From Schistosoma mansoni (lineage: Eukaryota; Platyhelminthes; Trematoda; Strigeidida; Schistosomatidae), in contig NC_031495.1 of assembly GCF_000237925.1 (NCBI RefSeq), positions 10,021,852 to 10,085,851 of the forward strand: a DNA stretch of 64,000 nt. Direction: 5' to 3'. The translations under genes and the position numbers were made by a program. Under the pieces are notes generated by a model, which worked only from the letters and a program-made list of their open reading frames with translations, did no database searches and had not been told where the DNA came from. Below are positions 36,980-47,476 of this stretch, one piece after another. Position 1 is the first letter of the stretch; each line of letters starts with the position of its first letter.

Positions 36980-37680
36980 GTTCTGCACAGAATAGAAGCT
37001 TTTGCTTACCGAGCTTCCGTATCTAGCAGCAGCGTAAAACATCTATGTTGTAGACCCGCATATTTTTCCCGGACGAGAATGGAATGCAATGTGATAACCG
37101 CAACAAAGACTATCACAACGTGTGCACCGGACTCACACCGGCTGCATGTAAAATGTGCTACAAACCATTATCACGTTGGATGAGCAAAGTGTGTTGCTCT
37201 ACCAAGTCTCAGCTAATTCTTGGGGAGATTGAGCCGCTGAACATAGCTAGAAAGAGAGTCTCAGACAAACAGCCAACAGCAGATGAGCAGCTTCCAGTTT
37301 TCGAGGAAACAGGAAGAGCGTTATCATGAGTCCAGCTCTGGATTTGAATAAAACCATCAAGGTGGACCCCAATAGCGTAGCGCATAACAAACGCACAGAT
37401 GTAGGCTTTGTTCCAAGAGAAAAGAAAATTCACTTTGAGAAGAAACAAATCACAGGGAGCTCTAAGATATATGAGTCGACAGTTACAGCACTGGACTATG
37501 GAGGAGTAAAGACTGAGCGGTGTGGATGATGTCATCAAGAGATATGATAAGGTTGATGGTTGGATGACTTACACTCAGAAAAAGAAAAGTAAGAAAACAT
37601 AGTGAGACCTCCTATTCTGACGCTAAATCGAACTGCAAGGATGAAACGATTTTAAGAAACATGACTCAACAGCTTGGTAG
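36980..37680 (+). pseudogene. CR1-type LINE ORF1 remnant with PHD-like finger
   Basis: The + strand encodes, in broken frames, a Cys/His pattern MQCDNRNKDYHNVCTGLTPA then CKMCYK, like the PHD-type zinc finger of CR1 ORF1 proteins, followed by lysine-rich, low-hydrophobicity sequence. There are stops near 37327 and 37527. It points away from the CR1 RT at 35370-36978, so it is not simply the 5' half of that copy. Confidence 0.5.
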
Positions 37681-37689
37681 GACGGACCG

Positions 37690-38310
37690 TGCTGACAGGC
37701 CAGTCACTGACCATACATATGCACCACGCAAGTCAATTGATTTGTGTGCGGGCTGTGCTACTGTCCTGGTGCCCAAACTCAAGCAGGTATCTACATGCAC
37801 TCTGGGGATAAAAAGGTAAGTAGGTAAGACATAGGGGAAGAACCAGTGCCCGTAGTCCAGTCTCACACGGACCCCAGGGTGGCAATAAGCCATGATATTG
37901 AGACCACCACCCATTGCCGCGAGGTCACAGCTAAGGGATCTAAAACCCTAAGGACTTTAAGATAGACATCGAGTTAGGCACCAAAATATTCTTTGCCGCA
38001 TACATAACCTTAGTGAGATTCAAACGTGAAAACTACGTTCGGGTTTCAATCTTCTCTTTAAAATGCGACTCCGATATCCTGGGGAGGACAACTACCGGTG
38101 CAATTCATGAACTCTTGGGCTTACAATACAAAGAGCGGCTTGAGACTACTTTACCATATACTGCCATAAATTTAAAGGTGACCTGATTTTAACGTAAAGA
38201 ACACTGGGAAGTGATTTTTGACGTAATATGTCCTCTCTTTTTTTTCCAACCACATCAAGACATCTCACTTTTAGTAGCTTTTACGTACAGTCACCGCACT
38301 GTCAGGGGAC
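37690..38310. other. Repeat-derived stretch with SINE fragment
   Basis: A minus-strand fragment of the ~515-bp retroposon lies at about 37725-37795 (TGTGCTACTGTCCTGGTGCC). The rest has no recognised gene; its higher GC content suggests more decayed repeat. Confidence 0.5.
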
Positions 38311-39465
38311 CATCGCAGGATGAAAACCGAGATTCTTCGGAAGTAACGAGAACGATGACCCTTCTGACAAGGAAAACAACATCTTTTATACGTACATGGA
38401 ACATCCGGACAATGTGGATACAGGGAAGACTAGTCAAACAGCAGTGGAAATGAGAAGATACAACTTGACAGTACTCGGAATCAGCGAAACCCATTGGACC
38501 CTAGTTGGACAGCAAAGGCTAGATACGGGAGAGATGCTGCTGTACTCCAGTCAAGAGGGGAAAATGCTCCACGCACTCAGGAATTCGCTCTAATGCTGTC
38601 CAGATAAGCACAAAATGCACTTGTAGAATGGGAATCTCACGGACCCAGGGTCAGAAAAGCATGTTTCTAAAGAAAGAGAGAGGAAATCACAATAAATGTT
38701 ATCCAGTGTTATGTATCCACCGATGATAGCAACGACGACAGTAAAGATCAGTTTTATTAGAGGATGCAACCAATCATAGCGAAGTGTCCAAGAAAGGATT
38801 TCACCATCCTGATGGGAGATCTAAATACCAAAGTTGGAATGGGCAACACCGGATACGAAGATATCATGGGACGACATGGACTGGGAAAGAGAGACGAAAA
38901 TGGTGAGAGATTTGCAACCTATGTGCATTCAACTACTTGGTTACAGGCTGTACAATATTCCCACACACAAAGATAAATGGATCTCATCGCATCACACTAC
39001 AGAGATTCAGATCGGCCATACTTGCATCAGTAGAAAATTCAGATGGTCAATGGAAGACGTGAGAACCAAGAGAGGAGCTGACGCAGCCTCAAATCACCAC
39101 CTGTTTATGACCAAGATGAAACTGATGCTAAAGAAGCATTGGACAACTAGAGAAACAGCATTACAAAAGTTTCGTACGACTTTCCTTTGAGACACTGAAA
39201 GACTCAACGAATTCGAGCTAGTTCTCGGGAACGGATCACAAGCCTAACAAGATCTACTCAAAGAAGAGGGAACTGCCTTGGAGAACAACTGGAAAGGGAT
39301 CAAGGAGGCAATCACTTCAACATGTCAGGAGCTATATGACAATCTACGTTGTCCATAAACGTGCTTTCAACCCAACAGCACGGTTTTTGGATGGGTCATT
39401 CTTGTATAATCATCCTGCTGACCGCTGTGAACAGATGAACAACCATTTTGGATGGCTAGGGGAAG
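38311..39465 (+). mobile_element. RTE-like LINE endonuclease fragment fused to CR1 pre-RT segment
   Basis: From about 38311 the strand carries the RTE 5' region (CTTCGGAAGT, GTACATGGAACATCCGGACA) and a broken AP-endonuclease: [55 protein letters not shown], then MEDVRTKRGAD. At about 39335, just after TSTCQELY, the RTE frame ends and a CR1-like segment follows (FNPTARFLDGSFLYN, ADRCEQMNNHF). Frameshifts and stops make it non-functional. It ends abruptly at 39465 where gypsy sequence begins. 38821-39465 matches 60517-61161 with no difference that I can see. Confidence 0.85.
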
Positions 39466-40640
39466 CGGTCCTCTGCATATGCACATACGAAGTTGAGACC
39501 TTAAAGACATCGTCTACGAATCTCTGCAAAGTTTATGCAGCATTTCTTAAGCCAGAAGGAATATGCGAAAATTCGCGGAGACCAAAAGCGGTGATAATAA
39601 AGATTCTAGGAATGTCGTAAACAACCACGGGAATTCGGTCATACGATTTAATCAAGTCGTTTTTCGAAAAATCAGTTGTGCCTTTCAAGGTAGCTGCCAA
39701 ATCGTGAATGTGAGGCAACGGGTGACGATCAGGAATAGTTTTCGCATTTAGTCAACGATAGTCACCAGTTGGATGCCAATCAGCCCTTTTTAAGTACCAT
39801 GTGCATGGAAGCTTCCTGTGGGATGTTCGATGGCCGAATAATTCCATGTGGTTGAACTCCTTTTTGGCCAACTTCAGTTTTTCGAGTGCCACTCGGCGTG
39901 CTTTCGAGAATACAGGTGGTCCTGTAGTCGTGATGTGATGTGTAACATTGCTGTTTACACACGGCAATTTTTGTTGCGGTTGGTATATCCCAGAGTACTT
40001 ATCGAGTAATGGTTGATGGAATGCATCTATTGTATGTCTAATTGTGCCTGGGGATAATTTGCAACCGCAAGAAGAAGTTATGCAAACAGATAACTTGCTG
40101 TTTCCGTTTACTAGCCTTCGTTCGCGCGTATCGATGAGTAGGTTGTGATGTGGTAGGAGGTCTATATCAATGACTGGCATAGAAACATCTGTAACAACGA
40201 AAATCCAGTTAATGGGTTTGCGTAAGCCCACGTTTAGGTAAACCAACATTTTACTATGTCTGGCGATTGGCTTTTGGTTTGCCACCTGTAAGTGTAAAAC
40301 AGATTCGTGAAGCCGGTCGTTAGAATTCTCAGGAAGAATGCTAACTTTCAGGTCTACCAGGTAGCGAACGTTCTTTATTATATCTGTGACCTATAACAGA
40401 CGGCTGTGTTCGCCGGCCACAGTTGTCGTTAACGCGTGCCGGCTGGGGAGTTTCGCGAATTGTTTTTCGAGTCGTTCGTTTTTTGGTTCGGATAATTGCA
40501 GGGTTTACTGCAATTTCTGGAAGACCTTCCATACTGTTTATGATACCAGCAGCAGTCGAGGTCACCCGTCTCTCGTGGTCTGCAGACAGATCGTCTTTAC
40601 AACTGCGAACTTAAGTTAAAAGCTATTTCACCACCCTCGT
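39466..40640 (-). mobile_element. Ty3/gypsy LTR-retrotransposon pol fragment
   Basis: On the minus strand, in order: zinc-knuckle remnants near 40600-40480, a retroviral-type protease region (LLYVTD, RYLVD, KVSILPENSNDRLHE), the linker to reverse transcriptase (LSPGTIRHTIDAFHQPLLDK, THHITTTGPPVFSKARR), then RT blocks ADWHPTGDYR, PHIHDLAATLKGTTDFSKND and FGLREF...GLRNAA, breaking off at 39466 just after the QRF-V-DD-VF block. Several frameshifts. The Asp-Thr-Gly of the protease is missing: LVD is followed directly by LKVSILP. No LTR was found. Confidence 0.85.
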
Positions 40641-40654
40641 TTTAACTAATGCCA

Positions 40655-41098
40655 TTCTGACTCAACAATATCGAAGTTTGGTTCTGCTACGCAGAGAACA
40701 ACGTCTTTGAGAATTGCATGAATTTTCCACGCGCACAATCCCTCGCAGTCTTAAAGGCACTACCGCGCGAATTCAACTGGTACGTCACACCTAGTATGTT
40801 TACTAGTGATGTTTCGGAACCTTACGAAACCCTAAAACGGTCGATTCTGAAACGCGCAAATCTAACCGATAGACAAAGGTTAGATCAACTCCTTATTGAT
40901 ATCGACTTGCGACAGACATGCTACTAAGAATGAGAGAAGTTATTGTCCAGAGAACTTTCGATGATGGTCTACGAGCTGGCTGCATCTGTTGACCGCATCC
41001 TGGAAATCACGAAGTTTTTTGCCGTCTAGGTTTCGTCAGTTAAAGAAAAACTTCAAATGACCCAGAATGATATTACAGAACTATATCATATGATGAAG
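40655..41098 (+). mobile_element. Gypsy gag fragment in opposite orientation to pol
   Basis: Encodes gag-like sequence on the + strand: FPRAQSLAVLKALPREFNWY, PYETLKRSILKRANLTDRQR, then in broken frame LLRMREVIVQRTFDDG and ELAASVDRILEITK, ending MTQNDITELYHMMK. The adjoining pol fragment is on the minus strand, so gag has been inverted or comes from another copy. It joins RTE sequence at about 41099. Confidence 0.8.
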
Positions 41099-42420
41099 GA
41101 CAACTGGGAACAGATCAAAGTAGTACTAACTTCAACGTGTCAGAAGATGCTGAGGCGTAAAAGCATCACCACAAAAAATGGATCACTATAGAAACCCTGG
41201 ACAAGATCCAAGAAAGGAAGAACACGAAGACAGTAATTAACGACAGCCGAACAAGAGCAGAGAAAGTCAAGGCAAAGAATACTATGCAGAAGCAAACAAA
41301 CAAGTGAAAAAGAGCATCAAAGCCAACAAGCAGAAATACAGGGGAGGACTAGCAACGACGGCGGAATAAGCTGCAAAAGAACGGAATATGAAACAACAAA
41401 GAACCTGGCAGGGAGATAAAATAAACCAGAGAGACCAGTCAAGGACAAACAAGAAAATACAATCACGGAGATTCAAGAACGGAGGACAAGGTGCGTAGAA
41501 TACTTCGAAGAACTGCTGAATAGACCAGTCCCATTGAATCCACCGGACATCGAAGCAGCACCTATAGTCCTTCCCTATAGATATCCCTCCACCAACGACA
41601 GAGGAAATCAGGATGGACATTAGACAAATCAAGAATGGGAAAGCAGCAAGCCTGACAATATACCAACTGAAGTTCTGAAGTCAGACATAGAAGTAACTGC
41701 GAACATGCTTCACCTTCTATTCAGGAATGCTTAGGAGGAAGAACAAGTGCCGATGGACTGGAAGGAAGAACACCTCACTACGATACCAAAGGAAGGAGAT
41801 ATGAGCAAGTGTGAGAACTACAGAGGCATCACACTACCTGGAAATGTTTTCAACAGAGTGTTGCTGGACAGGATGAATGACTCAGTAGACGACCAACTTC
41901 GAGATCAACAGGCTGGATTCCGTGAGGATCGGTCGTGCACAGACCAAATTGCAACACTAAGGATGATCATTGTTGAGCAATCAATCGAATGGAACTCGTC
42001 ACTATTCATCAACTTCACTGACTGTGAAAAGGCGTTTGACATTGTAGACAGGGGAAGCTTATGGAAACTTTTTGACACTATCGTTTGCCTAAGAAGATCG
42101 TCAGCATCATCCGGAATTCATACGACGGACTACAATGCGAGGTCGTGCATGGATGACAGCTGCATTCCAAGTTGGGACCGAAGTCAGACAAGGCTGTTTA
42201 GTTTCCCCCTTCCTCCTTCTTCTGGTGGTTGAGTGGATTACGAAGATCTTGATATCTGAGGGAAAGCACGGAATACAATGGACATCTCGGAAACAGTTAG
42301 ACGATTTGCACTTCGCAGATGACCTAGCTATTCTATCTCATACACACGAACAAATACAGATGGAGACAACCAGATGTATCAGACGCAATTATGTAGATGC
42401 CTCACTGGCATGTTAAGGAA
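41099..42420 (+). mobile_element. RTE-like LINE reverse transcriptase fragment
   Basis: Begins in the endonuclease-RT linker (DNWEQIKVVLTSTCQ) and covers the [86 protein letters not shown] and LDDLHFADDLAILSHTHEQ (FADD catalytic box). A TAG sits just upstream of the VPMDWKE block and five codons are missing inside GITL-PG, so it is dead. 41409-42040 is nearly identical to 53719-54350. The element stops near 42420. Confidence 0.9.
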
Positions 42421-42849
42421 TGTTATTTGTCCTTCCTAGAGGTTGTATTTAAATTCACTCTGTTTTATCATGTTCTGAGTTTTGATTATGTAGCCTTAAT
42501 AACCTAATTTTCATCGAGGTGAAATATCTTTTCACTGTTCGAAAACTTCAAACACGGGAATGCTGTTATTCTATAGCATAACAGTCCGAAATTCTCCTGT
42601 AACAATACAACTTTCGAAATGAACAAGATCTATTGGGAAGTCTATGAAAGTGCTTTCCTCTCAAGAGATCTTACTGTCGACTTGAGAAATAAAATTCCAA
42701 ATATTTCTGAATCAAAACAAGGGTGCTTCAAATGTCGCGGCAGCCTTTCAGTTATTCTAAACAAAAATTCATTACTAATTCTTTACTACTGAATGGTATG
42801 TGTCTAATAAAAGAAATTGGCCAAATAAATACATATATAAACTTTACTT
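42421..42849. other. Unassigned stretch
   Basis: No gene or repeat recognised between the RTE fragment and the hammerhead SINE. Confidence 0.45.
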
Positions 42850-43336
42850 AGTATTGTTTGTTTGAATCTCCCCATCGATGTTTCTAGGACTGCAACTGGT
42901 CAGCCTCTAATTGGTATATGTGCATACTGTGCGTATTGCCTCAATATAGCCTTAACTCACAAGCATGATAAGCAAAGATGGATAGTGGCTAGCAGTGGAA
43001 TCCAGGACGCGCGTTTCGTCCTATTTGGGACTCGTCAGCTGGATGTACCTGCATCTCAGAGTTGATGTTCATTCTGGGACTCGAACCCAGTACCTTTCGC
43101 TTCAAACGCCATCGCGTTATCCACTCGGCCACTGAGTCCTGATAGCTACTTGCTTGTGCAATGGGGTGAAGTTGAAATTTACCCAGTATTGTTTGTTTGA
43201 ATCTTCCCATCGATGTGTTAGGACTGCAACTGGTCAGTCTCTAATTGGCATATGTGCATACTGTGCGTATTGCCTCGATATAGACTAAATTCACAATTAT
43301 AGTAAGCAGAGATGGATGGTGGCTAGCAGTGGAATC
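42850..43336 (-). mobile_element. Hammerhead SINE (S-alpha type): tandem unit plus partial unit
   Basis: A complete unit of 335 bp (42850-43184, from one AGTATTGTTTGTTTGAATC to the next) followed head-to-tail by a partial unit (43185-43336). On the minus strand each unit runs tRNA-like box A/box B segment, hammerhead, then the end segment. The 335-bp period agrees with the size I recall for the S. mansoni SM-alpha repeat. The partial unit starts, on its own strand, at TGGATTCCACTGC, within about a base of the ribozyme cleavage position. Confidence 0.9.
42998..43046 (-). ncRNA. Hammerhead ribozyme, intact core
   Basis: Minus strand: stem I ACATCCAG pairs with CTGGAT; core CTGACGA; stem II GTCC-CAAATA-GGAC; GAAA; very short stem III ACGC/GCGT; cleavage triplet GTC. 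All conserved core bases are present. Because stem III has no real loop, known schistosome versions work better as dimers, and a second SINE unit adjoins this one. Confidence 0.93.
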
Positions 43337-43536
43337 CACCCATTGCACAAGCAAGTGGCCATCAGGACTCAGTGGCCGAGTGGATAACGAGATGGCGTTT
43401 GAAGCGAAAGGTACTGGGTTCGAGTCCCAGAATGAACATCAACACTGAGATGCAGGTACATCCAGCTGACGAGTCCCAAATAGGACGAAACGCGCGTTCT
43501 GGATTCCACTGCTAGCCAGTATCCATTTTTGCTTAC
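43334..43536 (+). mobile_element. Hammerhead SINE in inverted orientation
   Basis: Plus-strand copy starting CCATTGCACAAGCAAGTGGC, with box A TGGCCGAGTGG (43373-43383), box B GGTTCGAGTCC (43417-43427) and a hammerhead, cut off at about 43536. It abuts the minus-strand partial unit at 43336, giving a tail-to-tail inverted pair whose arms (42990-43165 and 43345-43525) could fold into a long hairpin. Confidence 0.9.
43458..43507 (+). ncRNA. Hammerhead ribozyme with GTT cleavage triplet
   Basis: Core CTGACGA, stem II GTCC/GGAC and GAAA are intact and stem I ACATCCAG/CTGGAT pairs. The cleavage triplet is GTT and not GTC (the other intact copies read GCGTCCTGG, this one GCGTTCTGG). GUU is allowed by the hammerhead rule but usually slow. 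Confidence 0.88.
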
Positions 43537-44330
43537 ATATATAAACTGTTTTATACGACATATTCGGTCCATTGTGAAGAACCATAGATTCATAATTTTA
43601 ACCAGTCTTGATTCAAAGAAACCTTCTCCGAACTCGTCGTACGACATGCATTTTCGATGAAAGTTTCGAAATTCGTACCACGAATCTCAGTTTGCTTCAG
43701 ATACATTACAAGTAATTGTTTCAAAGAAGACGCCGTAATGCCAATTCTAGGAGACGTGGCTTATGAACCAGCCTCACTTCCAAGACGAAACAAAGCCTCC
43801 AACGCGAATTTTCACGATATGCTATCAAAACAAATTAGAGAGAGTCAATACGTCATATTAGTGGAAAATTATCGACCAATCCGAATACCTCATAACATCC
43901 AAAATATGCTGCTAAAAATATGTGGGAAAAATTGACAGTCAGTAACGACAGGCGAGTGATTTTTTAACAAATGTTGTACAAGACCAAAATGAAAAGCATT
44001 GTCAACAATCACGAATAATGTAAAATTAAAAAACCACATAATAAATGGAACCAGTACTTCAAAATAGTGTTATTTGAAAATAAGTATTAACAAACGATGG
44101 CCAAGGGACAAAAGCATCAGAGGTTTAATTTTGAGAAAGTTCAGAAAAACTGAAGGAATAATGACACAAGAATCATGACAACGGAAAGTGGAATTCACCA
44201 CAAAGCAAAATAGATTCCCAGGTAGCAGAAAACTCAATTTTTCTAAAGCATTAGAGAAAAACTTAAGAAAAAGAAGTATGTGCACTAAGAGGAACAACAA
44301 AACGCATTATCAATATTTCGTGATAACACT
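43537..44330. other. Unassigned stretch
   Basis: A 92-codon open frame at 43657-43935 on the + strand has mixed, protein-like composition but no splice sites, family motif or partner that I can see. No recognised repeat. Confidence 0.4.
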
Positions 44331-44490
44331 ACTATCCACTTGTCTTCACCCTGAATCTCATTTATCACTAATGGGAAATAATTTTTCTGCGTAACTTAAG
44401 TTGGTATCAGCTAGCTGCAGCTGAATGCCGAGTAATTGAGGACAGACAATTACTATGGTTAAATTTTATCATCAATAAAATTATAGACTC
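44331..44490 (+). repeat. Left copy of ~160-bp direct repeat flanking SAR1
   Basis: ACTAATGGGAAATAATTTTT, TTGGTATCAGCTAGCTGCAG and TTTTATCATCA occur in the same order here and at 46350-46513, in the same orientation, with roughly 85 percent identity by eye. Confidence 0.85.
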
Positions 44491-45466
44491 GTTATGGTTG
44501 GAAAAACGAAAATATTTGATGCCTATAAGTTGCAGCTCCGAACTGATTTAGAGGATTTCAAATCTAGGGTTTATGAAATGAGCTCACGGAATTTTTTTCA
44601 AATGAAGAGCAGGTATAACACTGACCACTGGTTTGTTGTTAATTAGATAAGTTTTTCACAAGGTTAAAAACAAAACACTTGAGGAAAATGGCAAACTCTG
44701 ACCTTGAAAGGCCCACATGTTGTAATACGGCATCTGCAATGTGGTTTCTCAAAGATTCAAGCTTTGATTAAAATACTGGATTTCATGCTCATCAACGTCA
44801 GACCTCAAATCGAGCATTCGATCCTAGTAGCTAGTCACTGTCTTAATAAAGTTGCTAACACTCTTGACCATGTTCAATGAATAATATGACTGGATGGTCG
44901 TCCCATTATATTTTACAGTGAGCGATTACAGCTCTTGTATCTTCACTTTCTAAGACAAGATGTAGATCACCAATGTAGATGATCTATGTCGAATGATTGA
45001 GGGGACCGATGAACTGTTCGATATTCAGTGACATAACTGCTGGATGATTTGGTTAGAGTCAGTGACATCTCACTGGATTGTGGACTGCGAAGGCAGTAGG
45101 TGCTGTAACACCTCGTCTTTTCCTCTCGCTAGGATTAATTATCTCTGGGTTCAATAAAACAATGGTTCGCAAATCTCAGAGGGTAAAACTTAGGATAGGA
45201 ATCCGTCCTTCTTATCCATTGTTCAATGCCTAGTAGGCTGTTCTAGTGAGAGAAAACACTTTCATTAACAATCACTTATAATGACATACTGGTAATTAAA
45301 AGAAAAATTTCACTGTAATGAGTTATACAGGTCAATCAACATACCATCCTGCTTAGTGAGGGTTAACAATTGTTTGTTCGTATCACGGGCAGCCCCGTGT
45401 CGGACGTAAATAGGAATTATGTCGGTACTCTATCTACGACGACACTCTATATATTTAGTATAAATC
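44491..45466. other. SAR1 upstream region
   Basis: No gene or recognised repeat. It should contain the SAR1 promoter and 5' UTR; no clear TATA-type element is singled out. Confidence 0.4.
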
Positions 45467-46103
45467 ATGAGTTTTATTTGGGACTGGCTATCTGGTTCTG
45501 TGTCGAAGGTTCTCAGTTATCTCGGCTTATGGCAAAAAAACGGAAAGCTGGTATTTCTAGGTCTAGATAATGCTGGGAAGACAACATTATTGCATCGTCT
45601 GAAAGATGATCGCATGGCTCAACATGTTCCAACACTTCATCCAACTTCTGAAGAATTGTCAATCGGTGGAATGAGATTTACGACATTTGATCTTGGTGGG
45701 CACGAACAAGCAAGGCGCGTTTGGAAAAATTACATCCCAGCTGTTGATGGCCTTGTCTTTATGGTAGATGCATACGATCGTAACAGGTTAGTTACTGGGA
45801 TTATTTCTATGTACTTGCTAAAGATTTTTGGAGTCAAAGAAGGAGTTGGACAATCTCCTGCAGGATGAGCAAATTGCTCACGCTCCTATTTTAATACTCG
45901 GAAACAAAATAGATAAGCCCGGTGCAGCTAGCGAGGAAGAATTGCGGTACTTCTTGGGGTTACAGGGGATCACAACGGGAAAAGGTACCATTAATAAAAG
46001 TCAAATACCCTCTGGGAGACCTATTGAACTATTCATGTGCAGTATATTAAAACGACAAGGGTATGGTGAGGCGTTTAATTGGCTTGCTCAATATCTTGAT
46101 TAA
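45467..46103 (+). CDS. SAR1: SAR1, small GTPase of COPII vesicle budding
   Basis: GTPase that starts COPII coat assembly at endoplasmic reticulum exit sites by inserting its N-terminal helix and recruiting SEC23/SEC24. Two exons: 45467-45786 and 45824-46103 (TAA), giving 199 aa, against about 193-198 in other animals. The intron (45787-45823) is 37 nt, GT-AG, splitting an Arg codon (AG|A). Visible motifs: N-terminal MSFIWDW, P-loop GLDNAGKTT, switch [18 protein letters not shown], and the SAR1-specific C-terminus [20 protein letters not shown]. The start ATG fits the family N-terminus. AATAAA lies at 46136-46141. There is only one intron, and the gene lies between two copies of a direct repeat (44331-44490 and 46350-46513). 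ARF is excluded by the SAR1-specific ends and the lack of an N-myristoylation Gly at position 2. Confidence 0.95.
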
Positions 46104-46135
46104 TGACTTACTATTCATGTAATTTATTTTATATT

Positions 46136-46141
46136 AATAAA
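46136..46141 (+). promoter_or_regulatory. Poly(A) signal of SAR1
   Basis: Canonical AATAAA 33 nt after the SAR1 stop codon. Confidence 0.75.
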
Positions 46142-46349
46142 GAATGCAACTCATTTAATAATCTTAAGACTGGACTAGCTGAGATTACAGACTGATGAGA
46201 TGTACTTCACTCAACCGAGAATATGCTGTATCAGCATCCAGTTAATCCATTTTTCAAGTCAATACCCAAATGTTGACTAACCGTTGTGTATATATACTGT
46301 GATGAATGTCACCACAGTGACTTACCGTCGCTATTTAGTGAAAGCTGTA

Positions 46350-46513
46350 CTATCTACCTGTCTTCACTCTCAATGTCGTTCACCACTAATGGGAAATAAT
46401 TTTTCTGCATAACCAAAGTTGGTATCAGCTAGCTGCAGCTGAATGCCAAGTAATTGAGAATAAACAATTTCTGTTGTTACCTTTTATCATCAGTAAAATT
46501 GTAGACTAGCTTC
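46350..46513 (+). repeat. Right copy of ~160-bp direct repeat flanking SAR1
   Basis: Partner of 44331-44490; begins about 210 nt after the SAR1 poly(A) signal. Confidence 0.85.
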
Positions 46514-47476
46514 TTGCCTATCCTCCTTGCGTGTTCAACGAAATCTTTTAATATGAGTTCATTCTCTTTATTTTATGACTATTTGAGTTGTGTTGTATTT
46601 TTAAACAAAGTCTAGTTAGTGTGTAAGTATGAAGTGATGTAGTTTACAGCAGTTCTTATGCTTTCTGTATAAGTACTTCAGGGCTGTATACGTTAATTCA
46701 AATAATGTAGAATTGAGCAGTATGATCTCTTTTGTCTGAATTTTAGTGACGTGACTTGGGAACATAAGAATTGATGGAATTTTTATCACTATCCATACAT
46801 TGAACGATAATGATCACGCTTGATACTGTGAGATCAAATGTGCTGTTCAAACTTTACTTGAAGTATCAAAAAGTTAATCGTAAAATTAAACCTCTTTAGT
46901 AGCTTTAGAGACAACAGCTGTAAATTGTCTGAAAACAGTATTAATGACAAACTAGACAACTCAATTTCTGTTCAACAGTTAATAATTCTTTCCTTGGTTA
47001 CCTCTGGATTCTTTCTCTAATAATAGGCTGTCGTTTTGCGTTCACTAATTCACATTCCCATATCTAAATCATCAGATTGTTATACTGACTGTTCTATTGT
47101 TGAAATATCACAGGTCTTGGTGGCCTCCGCTACTTAACCATTTTGATTTATAAAGTCCGAATTCATTTCAATGCTCACCATTAGTGGCTCAAAGTACGAT
47201 TAACTCTCGGCCAATTTTGTACTTTGACAGGGCAGTCTCATAGGAGTAATTGTGCTTTATTCCTGTTTTTTTGTTCTTCCGATCTCCATGTATTTACACG
47301 CCTTTTTCTAATCTGCATAATATTCTACAATTTCTGTAACCATAATATCAAAAATATAGAGAATAACTTTTTCCAAATAAGCATGACGAACATAGCGACA
47401 TGCCCCCCCCTGGGTGTATTGCACACCAAAATTCGCAGCACTAGGAACTAAAACTGTATTATGTTTCTTGTGTTGG
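46514..47476. other. Unassigned stretch
   Basis: No gene or recognised repeat, except a run of eight C around 47402. Confidence 0.45.

Noticed and set aside
37084-37329. Host PHD-finger gene
   Set aside because: The Cys/His segment is broken by stops and sits among LINE fragments; a CR1 ORF1 remnant explains it better.
43370-43440. tRNA gene on the + strand (box A and box B present)
   Set aside because: The tRNA-like segment is part of the hammerhead SINE and occurs in every unit; no full cloverleaf gene is needed to explain it.
43657-43935. 92-codon frame with protein-like composition
   Set aside because: No recognisable family, no splice partner and no poly(A) signal at the right place; open frames of this length occur by chance in 64 kb.
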